Source: Vibrio ezurae NBRC 102218 (GTDB lineage: Bacteria; Pseudomonadota; Gammaproteobacteria; Enterobacterales; Vibrionaceae). From it: a DNA stretch of 64,000 bases. The stretch is taken from assembly GCF_000467185.1 (NCBI RefSeq), contig NZ_BATM01000007.1, positions 87,526-151,525 of the forward strand, written 5' to 3'. Under the pieces are notes generated by a model. That model worked only from the letters and a program-made list of their open reading frames with translations, was not told the origin of the DNA and made no database searches. The position numbers and the translations under genes are program-made. Every line of letters begins with the position of its first letter. The stretch's first letter is position 1. Shown here in pieces: positions 7,414-17,853 of this stretch.

Positions 7414-9524
7414 TGAGCGAGCTTAAAACCTTTAATTTGCGTATAGATGAAGATCAATTGGCTTGGTTATCGATTGATGTGCAAGGTGAGAAAATGAATA
7501 CCTTGCAGGCTGCTTTCGCCGATGAAATGAGTGATATCCTAGCGCAGTTAGAACAGAAAAAGTCAGAAATAAAAGGGCTTATTATTCATTCGTTAAAGCC
7601 TGATAATTTTATTGCAGGCGCTGACGTCAGAATGTTAGATGCGTGCAAAACGGCCACTCAAGCCACTCAATTGGCGACCACGGGCCAAGAGATGTTTGCC
7701 AAGCTCGGTGATTTTCCGTTTTCTGTTGTTGCAGCTATTCATGGGCCTTGTTTAGGGGGCGGCTTGGAGCTGGCTCTTGCCTGTGATTATCGTGTTTGTA
7801 GTGAAGATGATATTACTCGTTTAGGTTTACCTGAGGTTCAATTAGGCTTGCTACCCGGATCTGGCGGTACGCAACGATTGCCTAGGCTAATCGGGCTGAT
7901 GCCGTCATTGGATTTAATTCTTACGGGCAAACAAGTCCGCGCGAAGAAAGCCAAAAAACTGGGGCTGGTGGACGCGAGTGTACCAACCAGTATATTTCTC
8001 GATGTTGCTAAGTCCTATGCATTAAAATCCAAAACGAAACGCAAATCTCCTGCGAAAGAGAAGCTGATTTCCAGTATCGGCTTGAGTCGCAAAGTCATCT
8101 TTGATCAAGCGGCAAAGAAAACTCAGCAGAAAACTCGTGGTAACTATCCCGCTACGGAAAAAATTCTTGAAGTGATGCAATTTGGTTTAGAAAAGGGCTT
8201 GAAAAAAGGGCTAGAAAAGGAAGCCTTAGAGTTTGGTCATTTGGTGATGACCGCTGAATCAAAGGCGTTACGGTCTTTGTTTTTTGCCACAACAGAAATG
8301 AAAAAAGAACACTTTGGCAATGCCACACCAGCAACAGTCAATCAGGTTGGTGTATTGGGTGGCGGCTTAATGGGAGCAGGCATTGCACATGTATCACTTG
8401 CGAAAGCGAAATGTGTGGTTAACTTAAAAGACGTGGCGCAAGACGGGGTATTAAATGCGCTTAGTTACAATTACAAATTATTAGAAAAACAGCGTAAGCG
8501 TCGCATTTTATCTAAAGCGCAAGTGCAATCAAAAATGTCACAGCTTCGCGGTGGCACTGACTACCTAGGTTTTAATAAAGCAGATGTTGTGATTGAGGCG
8601 GTGTTTGAAGACCTTTCGTTGAAACAAAGTATGGTGCAAGACATTGAGCAGAAGTGTCCAGAAAGCACCATTTTTGCGTCCAATACATCCTCACTCCCTA
8701 TCTATCAGATAGCGGAAGGTGCAAAAAGACCTGAAAATATTGTCGGTTTACACTATTTTAGCCCAGCTGAAAAAATGCCATTAGTGGAGGTGATTCCTCA
8801 CGCAACCACTTCGGCGGAAACCGTGGCAACCGTCGTGGCTCTTGCTCGAAAACAAGGTAAAACGCCAATCGTGGTGAAGGACAGCGCCGGTTTCTATGTA
8901 AATCGAATTTTAGCCCCTTACATGAATGAAGCGGCGCAAGTATTAATGGCGGAACAAGAGATTGAGCATATTGATAATGCGTTGCTGAACTTTGGCTTCC
9001 CTGTAGGGCCGATTACTTTGCTCGATGAGGTGGGCGTGGATATTGGCGCTAAGATAATGCCTATTTTAGTGAGCGAATTAGGCAAGCGCTTCCAAGGACC
9101 GGACCTATTTGATGTGCTGCTTAATGATGGACGCATTGGACGTAAAGTCGGTAAAGGCTTTTACCAATATAAAGGCAAGGATAAGAAAGTCGACAAATCG
9201 GTATATAAGCTGCTTAAACTGACTCCGTCACGCAGTATTGCCGAAGAAGACATAGCCCTTCGCTGTGTGATTCCTTTGCTCAATGAAGCGGTGCGCTGTT
9301 TAGATGAAGGCATCATTGCCAGTGCCCGAGATGGAGATATTGGCGCTATTTTTGGTATTGGATTCCCACCGTTTAGTGGCGGACCATTTAGGTTTATGGA
9401 TACTTACGGCCTAGATAAGTTAGTCGAGAAAATGCAGCAGTTTGAGCTAACCTACGGTGAGCGATTTGAGCCGTGCCAAGGGCTGATTGATCGAGTAGAG
9501 TCAGGGAAAACATTCTATAGCTAA
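7413..9524 (+). CDS. fadJ: Fatty acid oxidation complex alpha subunit FadJ
   Basis: This 703-residue multifunctional enzyme has enoyl-CoA hydratase/isomerase and 3-hydroxyacyl-CoA dehydrogenase activities, and forms a complex with FadI. Seen: a crotonase domain (about 1-190) with oxyanion-hole IAGADVRM and [10 protein letters not shown] and catalytic Glu119 and Glu141 (GLPEVQLGL). A NAD-binding fold begins near 310 ([14 protein letters not shown]), the dehydrogenase His lies in [12 protein letters not shown], and two C-terminal 3HCDH helical domains follow. The frame is open from 7365, but the ATG at 7413 is chosen because it overlaps the fadI stop and begins the known FadJ N-terminus. A hairpin terminator follows. 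Confidence 0.97.
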   Translation: MSELKTFNLRIDEDQLAWLSIDVQGEKMNTLQAAFADEMSDILAQLEQKKSEIKGLIIHSLKPDNFIAGADVRMLDACKTATQATQLATTGQEMFAKLGDFPFSVVAAIHGPCLGGGLELALACDYRVCSEDDITRLGLPEVQLGLLPGSGGTQRLPRLIGLMPSLDLILTGKQVRAKKAKKLGLVDASVPTSIFLDVAKSYALKSKTKRKSPAKEKLISSIGLSRKVIFDQAAKKTQQKTRGNYPATEKILEVMQFGLEKGLKKGLEKEALEFGHLVMTAESKALRSLFFATTEMKKEHFGNATPATVNQVGVLGGGLMGAGIAHVSLAKAKCVVNLKDVAQDGVLNALSYNYKLLEKQRKRRILSKAQVQSKMSQLRGGTDYLGFNKADVVIEAVFEDLSLKQSMVQDIEQKCPESTIFASNTSSLPIYQIAEGAKRPENIVGLHYFSPAEKMPLVEVIPHATTSAETVATVVALARKQGKTPIVVKDSAGFYVNRILAPYMNEAAQVLMAEQEIEHIDNALLNFGFPVGPITLLDEVGVDIGAKIMPILVSELGKRFQGPDLFDVLLNDGRIGRKVGKGFYQYKGKDKKVDKSVYKLLKLTPSRSIAEEDIALRCVIPLLNEAVRCLDEGIIASARDGDIGAIFGIGFPPFSGGPFRFMDTYGLDKLVEKMQQFELTYGERFEPCQGLIDRVESGKTFYS

Positions 9525-9555
9525 GTATTACGGATAGTACCGCATTTCAAGCAAC

Positions 9556-9600
9556 AGCAAGGGAAGCCGATATTATATCGTCTTCCCTTTTGCTTTTTAT
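9556..9600 (+). terminator. Terminator after fadIJ
   Basis: The stem AGCAAGGGAAG pairs with CTTCCCTTTTGCT around an AT-rich centre, followed by TTTTTAT. It lies between fadJ and the converging thrE-like gene. Confidence 0.8.
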
Positions 9601-9606
9601 CTGGTT

Positions 9607-10785
9607 CTATCTTTCTATTTTGGGTGAATAGATAGAGTAGGCGGTAATTTGACCGGCCATGATAGCGGCAAACATAAATAGCGCTGATAAGCCGATGCTT
9701 GGGATGGGTAAAATGGGTTGCTCAAATACCGATTGGCTAGCGCTTACTAACACGCGGCTTCCCGGAACCAAGATAATGATGCCTTGCAGTATGTAAATAG
9801 AACCGGTTAGGTGCATCCTCTTCGCCATCCAAGTGCCGTATAGAGTAATGATCACGGTCGTTAGCCATGTACCAACAATCCAACCACTGCCAAATCCTAG
9901 ATAATATGGACCCCACATGCCCAATATAGCCACTGGAAATCCTAATAGCATGTCCTTTGGTCTAGCATTAAAAATGATTCCGATAGCAAGGGAAATCACA
10001 GGTAGCCCCGCAATGTGCATCCAAGTTGGCACGTCATTGGTATAAGTTAAATAGTCACTGACACCCCACATCGTTTCGCCGATGTGCAGACCCATAAAAA
10101 TACCGATAAAGAGCTTTATGAGGGTGAGCATACTTTGTCCGAGCAAGCTGGTTCCCGAAACCAGGTCATTAAAGGCTAAACACTCTAATGCGTTGGCAAT
10201 CGACAACCCAGGAACAAAGAGCACCACTGCCGCAATGCATAAAGCATAGACAGGAATGGGGTAGCCTAAGCTACTAATACCGGCTACGCAGATTCCGGTT
10301 AGCAATGCCGCAATAAACTCGACAGCAATAGTGCGACGTCCTGTGAGCACCTGCTGACATCCCCATACCAACAAGCCGAGAATAGTGGCAAAGCCAATAG
10401 CTTCTAACGTGCTGCCTATTAACAGTAGGTAGGCGGGTGGGATGGATAGGTTGGCGAGCGCCACCGCCCACTTCGGGTAATGAAACGGCGTTTGTGATAT
10501 CTCGCTATCCGAACGTTCAAGTCGCCCTATGGTTTGTGCGAGAAGACTTAGGTCAATAGAGGCGGGTTCTAAGCGCTTCATAATGACTTTATTATTGTCT
10601 TCTGGAAACTGATAGTTGATGGATGTCGGTAGTGCTTGTACCATCGAAGGCATACCTTGCTGGCGTGCATAATGCTGAGTGAATTTTTCGACCTTGTATG
10701 GCGGGCAACCACTGCGGTGCAAGGTATTTCCAAACTCAACGATGTCATCGAGTGACGGTTGATTGGACAATTTTGGGTTGGGCAT
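9607..10785 (-). CDS. ThrE-family threonine/serine exporter-like membrane protein
   Basis: This 392-residue inner-membrane protein has a soluble N-terminal region of about 105 residues (IVEFGNTLHRSGCPPYKVEKF, typical of the DUF1212/ThrE family, with small conserved Ser/Thr positions) followed by about nine or ten hydrophobic segments. A central segment (FVPGLSIANALECLAFNDLVSGTSLLGQS) corresponds to the PGxxxxxAxxDLxxGxxxxG signature of ThrE proteins. A second ThrE_2-like half runs from about 260 to the end, with PGSRVLV. ThrE of Corynebacterium exports threonine and serine; the substrate here is not known. The gene stands alone, 84 bases downstream of the protease gene on the same strand. Confidence 0.85.
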   Translation of the reverse strand: MPNPKLSNQPSLDDIVEFGNTLHRSGCPPYKVEKFTQHYARQQGMPSMVQALPTSINYQFPEDNNKVIMKRLEPASIDLSLLAQTIGRLERSDSEISQTPFHYPKWAVALANLSIPPAYLLLIGSTLEAIGFATILGLLVWGCQQVLTGRRTIAVEFIAALLTGICVAGISSLGYPIPVYALCIAAVVLFVPGLSIANALECLAFNDLVSGTSLLGQSMLTLIKLFIGIFMGLHIGETMWGVSDYLTYTNDVPTWMHIAGLPVISLAIGIIFNARPKDMLLGFPVAILGMWGPYYLGFGSGWIVGTWLTTVIITLYGTWMAKRMHLTGSIYILQGIIILVPGSRVLVSASQSVFEQPILPIPSIGLSALFMFAAIMAGQITAYSIYSPKIER

Positions 10786-10869
10786 AGCGAGATACTAAAG
10801 GTATAAGGGCAAAGTAGCGCGAATGTATCAGATAACCATCAATCGCGCCAAATTCTTGCCCCAGCTTTG

Positions 10870-13647
10870 TTACCCCAGTTCAATATCTTTCGGCATTAGC
10901 TGAAACTCTTCAATTGAGCCAATTTCTTGGCCCAGTTGCAACGGTGGTGCATCGTGGTGTTGATTACCTTGGGTGTGCATCACCAGTCTGTTTGCGGTTC
11001 TAGGTTTGAGCTGGTTTACCACAAAGCGAATCATATCGACGCGAGTTAAAGTGCGAATATGCTCAACAACCAATTCTCGGTTATTAAACTCTTTGTCTTT
11101 GTTGCCGATGGATACCCAAAGCCTTTGGCCTTTGGTTCTTAGGTTATTATCGGGCGCCATGATTTGGTTCAATAAGCCTTGTTTGCTGTTTTGCCATTGG
11201 GCTTCAGTGAGTTCAAGGAGCACCATATAAAAGGCATTGAGAAATTCATCGATAGAAGCGACCAAATCAATAGGCGCAGCGACAGGTGATTGCACATAAA
11301 TGACAATCCCTGGTATACGATTAAGTGGCATGTTTCCCGTGCCTACCATATAACCGAGTTGTTGTTTGGTACGAATTTCATTGAAAAACGCGGATGACAT
11401 TAAGTGGTTCGCAAGGGTAAAGGTGGCAATGGTGCCTGTTTGTGAATCTGTTCCTTGATAGTAAATGGCAACAGCAGAGTCATCTTGATCGCAGTGAATT
11501 TCATGTTGAAATGTACCATTGTTTCCGAGTTTAACTAAGGGTCTGAGTGACTCTTTGTATTTTTGATTATCAACACGCAAAGCGTCTTTTAGCTCGTCCG
11601 CAATGCCCTGCGCCGCCTCTTGAGTCCAGTCGCCAAACACAAACATCTCAACATACAACTTGCCTAATAGAGTTGATACAAATTCAGGCAGCTCTTCGAT
11701 GCTCACTTCTTCTAAGGCTTTGGCTAATACACCCGCAGGAGGGTTGTTGGGTTGTAGGATTCCTGATAGATGATTGAACAGTTGTGAGAGGGGACGGTCT
11801 TTGCTGGCATTGCGAAGTTTCCGCAGCATTTGGGTTTTGATGGTATCAAAACGCTGCTGCTCGAAATGGCGAGCTGCGAACTTTTCTAGAATCATATGCA
11901 GTAGCTGAGGCTGCTTTTCACTAAAACCTGAGATAGCTAAGGTTAGACCGCCTTGGTGCGCATAGATGTTATAGCTCATGCCTGCAATTTCAGCTTGATA
12001 GGACTGCCTTGATAAGGACTCCATAAACAGCTCAACACACAGGCGCAACTTAATGATATTTTGCGGTGTATTGACCGAGCAAGGGCTATCAATAGCAATA
12101 TACAGCGACCCTTTTGGCACGCGAAATTCAGGCTCTTGCAAATGCCATAAACGAAAGCCGGGTAACTCTTCAATCAAACGGGGCAGTGATTGCTCTGTTT
12201 GCAGTGGTTTTGGATCTAAGTTGTAACAGATAAACGGGTTTTTGCTTGGCAGGGCAAACTCAGCAAAATGGGTTGGGTTCTTCCAACGTTGAATTTGTGC
12301 ATCGCTGAATTTTTGAGCGGAATAGGGCGTGAAATACCACTTTGCTTGTCGATCATATTCAAGCTCTTTTGCTGTCACCCATACTCGTAAGTTTTCTACG
12401 CAGAAGTAGGGGATAAAGCTTTCAATTAATGAGCGGTCAAATTCACTCATACGATAGTCACCATATAAGACTTCTTGTATGGGGAAGCGCTGCATACTCA
12501 TGACAAGGTAGCTAGCGAGATCGATGGCTTTTACGGATTCTTGAAAACGGAAAGCCGACTCCATGACCGCTTGTTTTTCTACGTAGCGCCAAGATTCAAT
12601 CCCTTGCTCAAAGACGAGCTTCATATACGAGAAAATCGCTTCAACAATGTCGTCGATATGTTGTAGCCCTTCTGCGGTAAGCAGGCACCCAATAGTGAAT
12701 TCACGGAAGTTACTGCCACTGATGCCACCGCCAGCGGCCAGTGATGTCACCCAGTTTTTGTTTTTGAGTAATAAGGTCAGACTTCCCGGACCCTCATATC
12801 CGATAAGGTGAGCAAAATACGATAAAGGTTTCGTGGCGTAATGTTGCTCCATATTGGGAAAAGAAAACGACAGGCTTAATTTTCGTGCGTCTTTTTCCGG
12901 TTCAACCTGCACATAAAGCTGTTGCTCATTTTGTGTTAACAGCGCAGTCGTGACGGTTTTTGCGTGCAGGTGATTATTTTTCACAGCACTAAATAAGCGA
13001 GTTGCCATCGTTTCGAGTTCATCTAACGATTGCGGCCCCACTAACACCACACTCATCAGATCGGCAGAATAGTGGCTTTGATAGAATTGAATGATTTCAT
13101 CGCGAATAGACCCGCTTTCTCTGTCACACAGCGTTTCTTCGTTACCTACAGAGAACTTGGCAAAGGGGTGCTGTTGATTGACGAGCTCTTTTTGAACTTG
13201 ATAAAAACGACGTGAATCGTCGTGTATTTTCATTTGATATTCAGAGTTTACGGCTTGTCGCTCTTTGTCTAAGGCTTCTTGGTTAAATAGGGGAGAGACA
13301 AAGAACTGGCTAAACCGAGAGAGGGCCTGTTCAAAAAACTCAGGAATTACATCAAAAAAGAAACAGGTATGTTCGGTGCCAGTCCATGCATTATTGCTGC
13401 CACCGTGTTGGCTAATGAAGGTTTGGAACTCACCAACGCGTGGATAGTCTTTTGTGCCAAGAAACAGCATATGTTCAAGGTAGTGAGCCAGCCCTTCTCG
13501 ATCGGCTGGGTCATCAAAGTGTCCCACTCTCACCGCCAGTGATGCAGCAGAACGTTGTACTGCCTGATCTTGAACCAGTATCACGTTGATTTGATTGTCT
13601 AAGGTGATGTCACGATAGTGATTTTTATCATTCGGACTTTGATGCAC
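10870..13647 (-). CDS. ptrA: Pitrilysin-family (M16) zinc metalloprotease
   Basis: This 925-residue insulinase-family peptidase has the inverted zinc motif HxxEH (His55, Glu58, His59 in HYLEHMLFLGT) and the downstream Glu ligand region (AVNSEYQMKIHDDSRRF), then three further M16 domains, as in E. coli protease III. Known members cleave short peptides inside a closed chamber. Unlike periplasmic E. coli pitrilysin, no signal peptide is visible, and an in-frame stop lies about 20 bases upstream, so none can be gained by a longer start. The start is GTG at 13647 with GGAG about 9 bases upstream. A cytoplasmic location is inferred. Divergent from sixA across a 217-base region. Confidence 0.92.
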   Translation of the reverse strand: MHQSPNDKNHYRDITLDNQINVILVQDQAVQRSAASLAVRVGHFDDPADREGLAHYLEHMLFLGTKDYPRVGEFQTFISQHGGSNNAWTGTEHTCFFFDVIPEFFEQALSRFSQFFVSPLFNQEALDKERQAVNSEYQMKIHDDSRRFYQVQKELVNQQHPFAKFSVGNEETLCDRESGSIRDEIIQFYQSHYSADLMSVVLVGPQSLDELETMATRLFSAVKNNHLHAKTVTTALLTQNEQQLYVQVEPEKDARKLSLSFSFPNMEQHYATKPLSYFAHLIGYEGPGSLTLLLKNKNWVTSLAAGGGISGSNFREFTIGCLLTAEGLQHIDDIVEAIFSYMKLVFEQGIESWRYVEKQAVMESAFRFQESVKAIDLASYLVMSMQRFPIQEVLYGDYRMSEFDRSLIESFIPYFCVENLRVWVTAKELEYDRQAKWYFTPYSAQKFSDAQIQRWKNPTHFAEFALPSKNPFICYNLDPKPLQTEQSLPRLIEELPGFRLWHLQEPEFRVPKGSLYIAIDSPCSVNTPQNIIKLRLCVELFMESLSRQSYQAEIAGMSYNIYAHQGGLTLAISGFSEKQPQLLHMILEKFAARHFEQQRFDTIKTQMLRKLRNASKDRPLSQLFNHLSGILQPNNPPAGVLAKALEEVSIEELPEFVSTLLGKLYVEMFVFGDWTQEAAQGIADELKDALRVDNQKYKESLRPLVKLGNNGTFQHEIHCDQDDSAVAIYYQGTDSQTGTIATFTLANHLMSSAFFNEIRTKQQLGYMVGTGNMPLNRIPGIVIYVQSPVAAPIDLVASIDEFLNAFYMVLLELTEAQWQNSKQGLLNQIMAPDNNLRTKGQRLWVSIGNKDKEFNNRELVVEHIRTLTRVDMIRFVVNQLKPRTANRLVMHTQGNQHHDAPPLQLGQEIGSIEEFQLMPKDIELG

Positions 13648-13864
13648 AGAGAGGCTCTCCTTGAATTACCTAAGCCCAGAGTTGTAAAACATGATATTTT
13701 AAAACTGGCAAAGATAAACTATTGTTTTATCTGTTAAGTATGGCGGAGCAATACTTTCTAGCAAACTTTAAAATACATTTTTATTGAAATGCTGTCTTAA
13801 TCAGAGAATTGCATGGGTATTATGGTGTATTCTTTGAGCAGACAGCCACAAGTTTAGGACAAAA

Positions 13865-14329
13865 ATGAACGTATATATTATGCGCCATGGAGAAGCAGGA
13901 AGCTTTGCATCAAGTGATGCTGAACGCACTTTGACCGTGCGCGGAGAGGAACAATCATTGCTAGTGGCTGAAGCCGTGGTAAAACAAGGTGTTTCTCATT
14001 TTGATTTGGTCTTGGTCAGCCCCTACATTAGAGCACAACAAACTTGGGATGTGATTAAAGGGCTTTTTAGCGCAGACAAAGTGGAAGAGTGTGCTGATAT
14101 TACGCCTTATGGACATTCTGAAGATGTCTATCAATACGTTTGTGCTTTAGCTGACGTGCAAAAGCCTCAGTCAGTATTATTGGTTTCTCATCTGCCTTTG
14201 GTGGGCTATCTTACCGCTGAGTTTGTGAACGATATGTCAGCGCCAATGTTCCCCACTTCAGGGTTTGCTGCGATTGATTTTGATCTTGAAAGTGCCAACG
14301 GTGAGTTGATGTGGCACCTTGCTCCGTAA
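13865..14329 (+). CDS. sixA: Phosphohistidine phosphatase SixA
   Basis: This 154-residue histidine-phosphatase-superfamily protein removes phosphate from phosphohistidine; in E. coli it acts on the nitrogen phosphotransferase protein NPr and was first described on ArcB. Seen: the RHG motif at the N-terminus (MNVYIMRHGEAG, catalytic His8), the second Arg in VSPYIRAQQTW, and the late catalytic His in LLVSHLPLVGYL. Length fits SixA (about 160). An AGGAC ribosome site lies 5 bases before the ATG. It is followed by a strong terminator and sits beside smrB as in E. coli. Confidence 0.95.
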   Translation: MNVYIMRHGEAGSFASSDAERTLTVRGEEQSLLVAEAVVKQGVSHFDLVLVSPYIRAQQTWDVIKGLFSADKVEECADITPYGHSEDVYQYVCALADVQKPQSVLLVSHLPLVGYLTAEFVNDMSAPMFPTSGFAAIDFDLESANGELMWHLAP

Positions 14330-14352
14330 GGTTGAAGGCTGAATAACAAAAT

Positions 14353-14386
14353 GAAAAACGGCGTCCTATTTAGGTCGCCGTTTTTC
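14353..14386 (+). terminator. Terminator after sixA
   Basis: The stem GAAAAACGGCG/CGCCGTTTTTC with a 12-base loop ends in T5. The left-hand A run also allows function on the other strand for smrB. Confidence 0.88.
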
Positions 14387-14476
14387 ATTGAACTCATCCC
14401 AAAGCGCATGCGCCTTTAAAAGAAAGTAAAAGGTTGGACAAGCGCACACAAGCCTCTTTCGGGGCTTTCACTGCAC

Positions 14477-15007
14477 TTACTTTTCAGGGATGGACAGCAG
14501 CACAAGCAATGCACCACTCCCGCCAAATTCTAATGGCGCTTGATGATAGGCCATCACATCTGGGTGTTGAGCCAGCCACAGTGGCACTTTTTGTTTTAAA
14601 ATATGTTTGCCGATACCGTGCATAACACTCGCACAATGCACATTGTGTTTGATGCAATGCGCAATCATGGCGCCTAACTCACGTTTTGCTTCCATTTGGG
14701 TCATGCCGTGCATGTCTAAATAGACATCGGGTACATACACGCCGCGACGCAATCTTTTCACTTCATACTTAGAGACATCGCTGCGAGCATAACGGGTTGG
14801 CCCATCTTCATTCAGCAGCGGCTCAAATTCGTCAGAGAAGTAAAATTCGTTGTCTTTTGCTTCTCTATCAAACCTTTGTTGCTGTTTTTGTTTTGTTTCT
14901 CTTTTTGGCGCTTGGATTATGGTATCCTGTTGTAACTTTTTAACGCCTTGTACTGCTTCTTTAAACAAAGAAAAGTCATCAATTGTTGGCTTGTCTGATT
15001 TGTTCAT
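14477..15007 (-). CDS. smrB: Ribosome rescue endonuclease SmrB
   Basis: This 176-residue protein carries a C-terminal Smr domain (about 95-176). In E. coli SmrB recognises collided ribosomes and cuts mRNA between them, starting rescue. Seen: the Smr signature DLHG-like element (VYLDMHGMTQMEAKREL), the HGIGKHILKQKVPLWLAQHPDV segment containing the catalytic-site GxGxH, and a basic, glutamine-rich N-terminal linker (KRETKQKQQQRF). Here the canonical DLHG reads DMHG. It is divergent from prmB with only 61 bases between starts, so the two promoters must overlap. Synteny with E. coli smrB-prmB supports the name. Confidence 0.94.
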   Translation of the reverse strand: MNKSDKPTIDDFSLFKEAVQGVKKLQQDTIIQAPKRETKQKQQQRFDREAKDNEFYFSDEFEPLLNEDGPTRYARSDVSKYEVKRLRRGVYVPDVYLDMHGMTQMEAKRELGAMIAHCIKHNVHCASVMHGIGKHILKQKVPLWLAQHPDVMAYHQAPLEFGGSGALLVLLSIPEK

Positions 15008-15068
15008 GGGATAAAGTTTCTGATCTATCTTTGGTTGAGCAGTATTGTAGCGCTTTTTGGAGAAACTT

Positions 15069-16001
15069 TTGGATAAGATTTTTGTAGATGAAGCAGTGTC
15101 GGAACTTCACACACTGCAAGACATGATTCGTTGGACTGTCAGCCGATTTAATGCTGCGGGCTTATTTTACGGTCACGGCACGGATAATGCGTGGGACGAA
15201 GCGGTTCAATTAATTTTGCCTTCACTCTATTTACCTCTCGATGTTCCATCGCATGTATTGAACTCTCGCTTAACCAGCAGTGAGCGTTTGCGTGTGGTAG
15301 AGCGAGTTATTCAGCGTATTAACGAACGTACACCTACCGCTTATTTGACCAACAAAGCATGGTTTTGTGGCATGGAGTTCTTTGTTGATGAGCGCGTATT
15401 GGTGCCTCGTTCACCGATTGGTGAATTAATTGAACATCAGTTTCAACCTTGGTTAATTGAGCAACCGACTCGCATCATGGATATGTGCACGGGCAGTGGC
15501 TGTATTGCGATTGCTTGTGGACACGCTTTCCCTGAAGCGGAAGTTGATGCTATTGATATTTCAGGCGATGCCTTAGAAGTCGCAGAGCAAAATATCCAAG
15601 ATCATGGGCTTGAAGCGCAAGTGACCCCAATTCGCTCTGATCTGTTCCGTGATTTGGTGCAAGAGAAATACGATCTTATCGTGACCAATCCGCCGTATGT
15701 GGATGAAGAAGACATGAACAGTCTTCCTGATGAGTTTAAGCATGAACCTGAACTTGGTTTAGCGGCGGGCACCGATGGTTTGAAATTGGTGCGTCGCATT
15801 TTAGCCAATGCACCAAACTATCTCAGCGACAACGGTATTTTGATCTGTGAAGTGGGTAACTCCATGGTACATATGATTGAGCAATACCCGCAGATCCCAT
15901 TTACTTGGATTGAGTTTGAAAACGGCGGTCACGGCGTATTTATGCTCACTAAAGAGCAGTTGTTGGCCTGTGCTGACGAATTTGCACTTTATATCGATTA
16001 A
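15069..16001 (+). CDS. prmB: Ribosomal protein L3 glutamine methyltransferase PrmB
   Basis: This 310-residue SAM-dependent enzyme methylates the Gln150-equivalent of ribosomal protein L3. Seen: an N-terminal helical domain (about 1-100), the SAM motif [15 protein letters not shown], and the glutamine-methyltransferase signature NPPY ([12 protein letters not shown]). The start is TTG at 15069: GGAG lies 6 bases upstream, and the reading [18 protein letters not shown] begins the protein as in other vibrios. A longer reading from a TTG at 15057 lacks support. It is separated from aroC by a hairpin terminator. Confidence 0.95.
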   Translation: MDKIFVDEAVSELHTLQDMIRWTVSRFNAAGLFYGHGTDNAWDEAVQLILPSLYLPLDVPSHVLNSRLTSSERLRVVERVIQRINERTPTAYLTNKAWFCGMEFFVDERVLVPRSPIGELIEHQFQPWLIEQPTRIMDMCTGSGCIAIACGHAFPEAEVDAIDISGDALEVAEQNIQDHGLEAQVTPIRSDLFRDLVQEKYDLIVTNPPYVDEEDMNSLPDEFKHEPELGLAAGTDGLKLVRRILANAPNYLSDNGILICEVGNSMVHMIEQYPQIPFTWIEFENGGHGVFMLTKEQLLACADEFALYID

Positions 16002-16021
16002 TCTAAACGGATAAATGACAT

Positions 16022-16048
16022 AACGGCACCCACAAGGGTGTCGTTTTG
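16022..16048 (+). terminator. Terminator between prmB and aroC
   Basis: The stem ACGGCACCC/GGGTGTCGT with a short loop is followed by TTTTGGG. It is imperfect but well placed, 20 bases after the prmB stop. Confidence 0.65.
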
Positions 16049-16142
16049 GGTTTACACAGTACAAAGCGCTTTACAATAGAGTGTGATAAAGCCAGTATGA
16101 AAGGCATTAGACCGTTTAAAACAGACTTACAATGAGGAAGTA

Positions 16143-17231
16143 ATGGCAGGAAACAGCATTGGCCAGCATTTTCGCGTAACCACTTTTGGTGAAAGCCACG
16201 GTATCGCACTGGGTTGTATTATTGATGGATGCCCTCCAGGCTTAGCATTGGAAGAGGCTGATCTGCAAAAAGATTTAGATCGTCGTCGTCCGGGAACCTC
16301 TCGCTACACCACAGCACGTCGCGAACCCGATGAAGTAAAAATTCTTTCAGGTGTTTTTGAAGGCAAGACTACAGGCACTTCGATAGGACTTTTGATTGAA
16401 AACACCGATCAGCGTTCTAAAGATTACTCTGAGATAAAAGATAAATTCCGTCCGGGTCATGCCGATTACACTTATCACCAAAAATACGGTGTGCGTGATT
16501 ACCGAGGTGGTGGCCGCTCTTCTGCTCGTGAAACCGCAATGCGCGTTGCCGCAGGTGCAGTGGCTAAAAAATACTTAGCGCAAGAGTTTGGCGTTGAAGT
16601 GCGTGCGTATTTGACGCAAATGGGCGATGTGAAAGTCGATACTATCGATTTTGAAGAAATTGAAAATAACCCGTTTTTCTCACCAGATGCCGCCGCGGTA
16701 GATAAATTTGACCAACTGATCCGCGATTTGAAAAAAGACGGCGATTCTGTTGGGGCTAAATTACAGGTGGTGGCTAAGCGCGTACCTGTCGGTTTAGGCG
16801 AGCCTATCTTTGATCGCTTAGATGCGGATATTGCACATGCATTAATGAGCATCAATGCGGTAAAAGGCGTTGAAATTGGCGATGGCTTTGAAGTGGCCGC
16901 ACAAAAGGGCAGTCAGCACCGAGATGAGCTGACTCCTGATGGCTTTGCCTCTAACCACGCGGGTGGCATTTTAGGCGGCATTTCCACAGGCCAAGACATT
17001 GTGGCAAATATTGCGCTTAAACCAACATCCAGCATTACTGTGCCGGGGAATACGATTAACCGTCAAGGTGAAGCGACACAACTTATCACTAAAGGTCGTC
17101 ACGACCCTTGTGTGGGTATTCGCGCGGTGCCGATTGCTGAAGCGATGCTGGCGATTGTATTGCTCGATCATTTATTGCGCCACCGTGGTCAAAACCATGG
17201 CGTTGCAACTGAAACACCCAAAATAGTGTAA
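16143..17231 (+). CDS. aroC: Chorismate synthase
   Basis: This 362-residue enzyme converts 5-enolpyruvylshikimate-3-phosphate to chorismate, the last shikimate step, using reduced FMN as cofactor without net redox change. Seen: the N-terminal signature [18 protein letters not shown], the second signature [30 protein letters not shown] (given here in pieces: [14 protein letters not shown] then [13 protein letters not shown]), and [13 protein letters not shown] near the C-terminus. The length matches the E. coli enzyme (361). GAGGAAG precedes the ATG. The prmB-aroC order is conserved. Confidence 0.98.
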   Translation: MAGNSIGQHFRVTTFGESHGIALGCIIDGCPPGLALEEADLQKDLDRRRPGTSRYTTARREPDEVKILSGVFEGKTTGTSIGLLIENTDQRSKDYSEIKDKFRPGHADYTYHQKYGVRDYRGGGRSSARETAMRVAAGAVAKKYLAQEFGVEVRAYLTQMGDVKVDTIDFEEIENNPFFSPDAAAVDKFDQLIRDLKKDGDSVGAKLQVVAKRVPVGLGEPIFDRLDADIAHALMSINAVKGVEIGDGFEVAAQKGSQHRDELTPDGFASNHAGGILGGISTGQDIVANIALKPTSSITVPGNTINRQGEATQLITKGRHDPCVGIRAVPIAEAMLAIVLLDHLLRHRGQNHGVATETPKIV

Positions 17232-17241
17232 ATTAGAATAT

Positions 17242-17291
17242 AGGATCTAGATGTAACTCGGTTAATCCGGCGATATCTAGGTCCTTTTTTC
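17242..17291 (+). terminator. Terminator after aroC
   Basis: GGATCTAGAT pairs with ATATCTAGGTCC around a GC-richer loop, followed by TTTTTT. It closes aroC before the epmC-yfcL pair. Confidence 0.7.
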
Positions 17292-17322
17292 TCTCTAGCT
17301 CCTTTCTTTTTAAGACTTTTCC

Positions 17323-17850
17323 ATGCACGACTACAACGACCTTATTTCTATCTTTGATAGCACTTTTTATACCGACTTTAATACGCGCTTAGTATTGGGT
17401 GGTGATGAGCCTATTTATCTGCCAGCGGATGCCGAATTTGACTATCACCGCATTATTTTTGCCAGAGGTTTTTACGCTTCAGCGCTGCATGAAATTGCGC
17501 ATTGGTGCGTTGCTGGAGCAAAACGACGACTGTTAGAAGATTTTGGTTATTGGTATGAACCTGATGGTCGTGATGCCGATACTCAGGCACAATTTGAAGT
17601 GGTCGAGATCCGCCCACAAGCATACGAGTGGATTTTGGCACAAAGTGCAGGGTTTCGTTTTCAAGTCAGTTGTGACAATCTCAGTGGAGACTTTGAGCCC
17701 GATCGTTTGGCGTTCACACAAAAAGTTTACCAAGAGGTTCTCGACATTTTAGAGAAAGGCTTGCCAACTAGGGTAGAGATGCTTTCTAATGCGCTTCGGG
17801 ATTTTTATCGTATCCCTCCACTTACTCAGGAAGATTTTAAGGTACTTTGA
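17323..17850 (+). CDS. epmC: Elongation factor P hydroxylase EpmC
   Basis: This 175-residue protein (YfcM family) hydroxylates the beta-lysyl-lysine side chain installed on EF-P by EpmA and EpmB. Seen: the metal-binding HExxH in SALHEIAHWCVAGAKRR, followed by the conserved FGYWYEPDGRDA block and QAQFEVVEIRPQA with a probable third ligand. E. coli YfcM is of similar length (182). It is followed 3 bases later by yfcL, as in E. coli, and the pair is probably co-transcribed. Confidence 0.95.
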   Translation: MHDYNDLISIFDSTFYTDFNTRLVLGGDEPIYLPADAEFDYHRIIFARGFYASALHEIAHWCVAGAKRRLLEDFGYWYEPDGRDADTQAQFEVVEIRPQAYEWILAQSAGFRFQVSCDNLSGDFEPDRLAFTQKVYQEVLDILEKGLPTRVEMLSNALRDFYRIPPLTQEDFKVL

Positions 17851-17853
17851 ACC

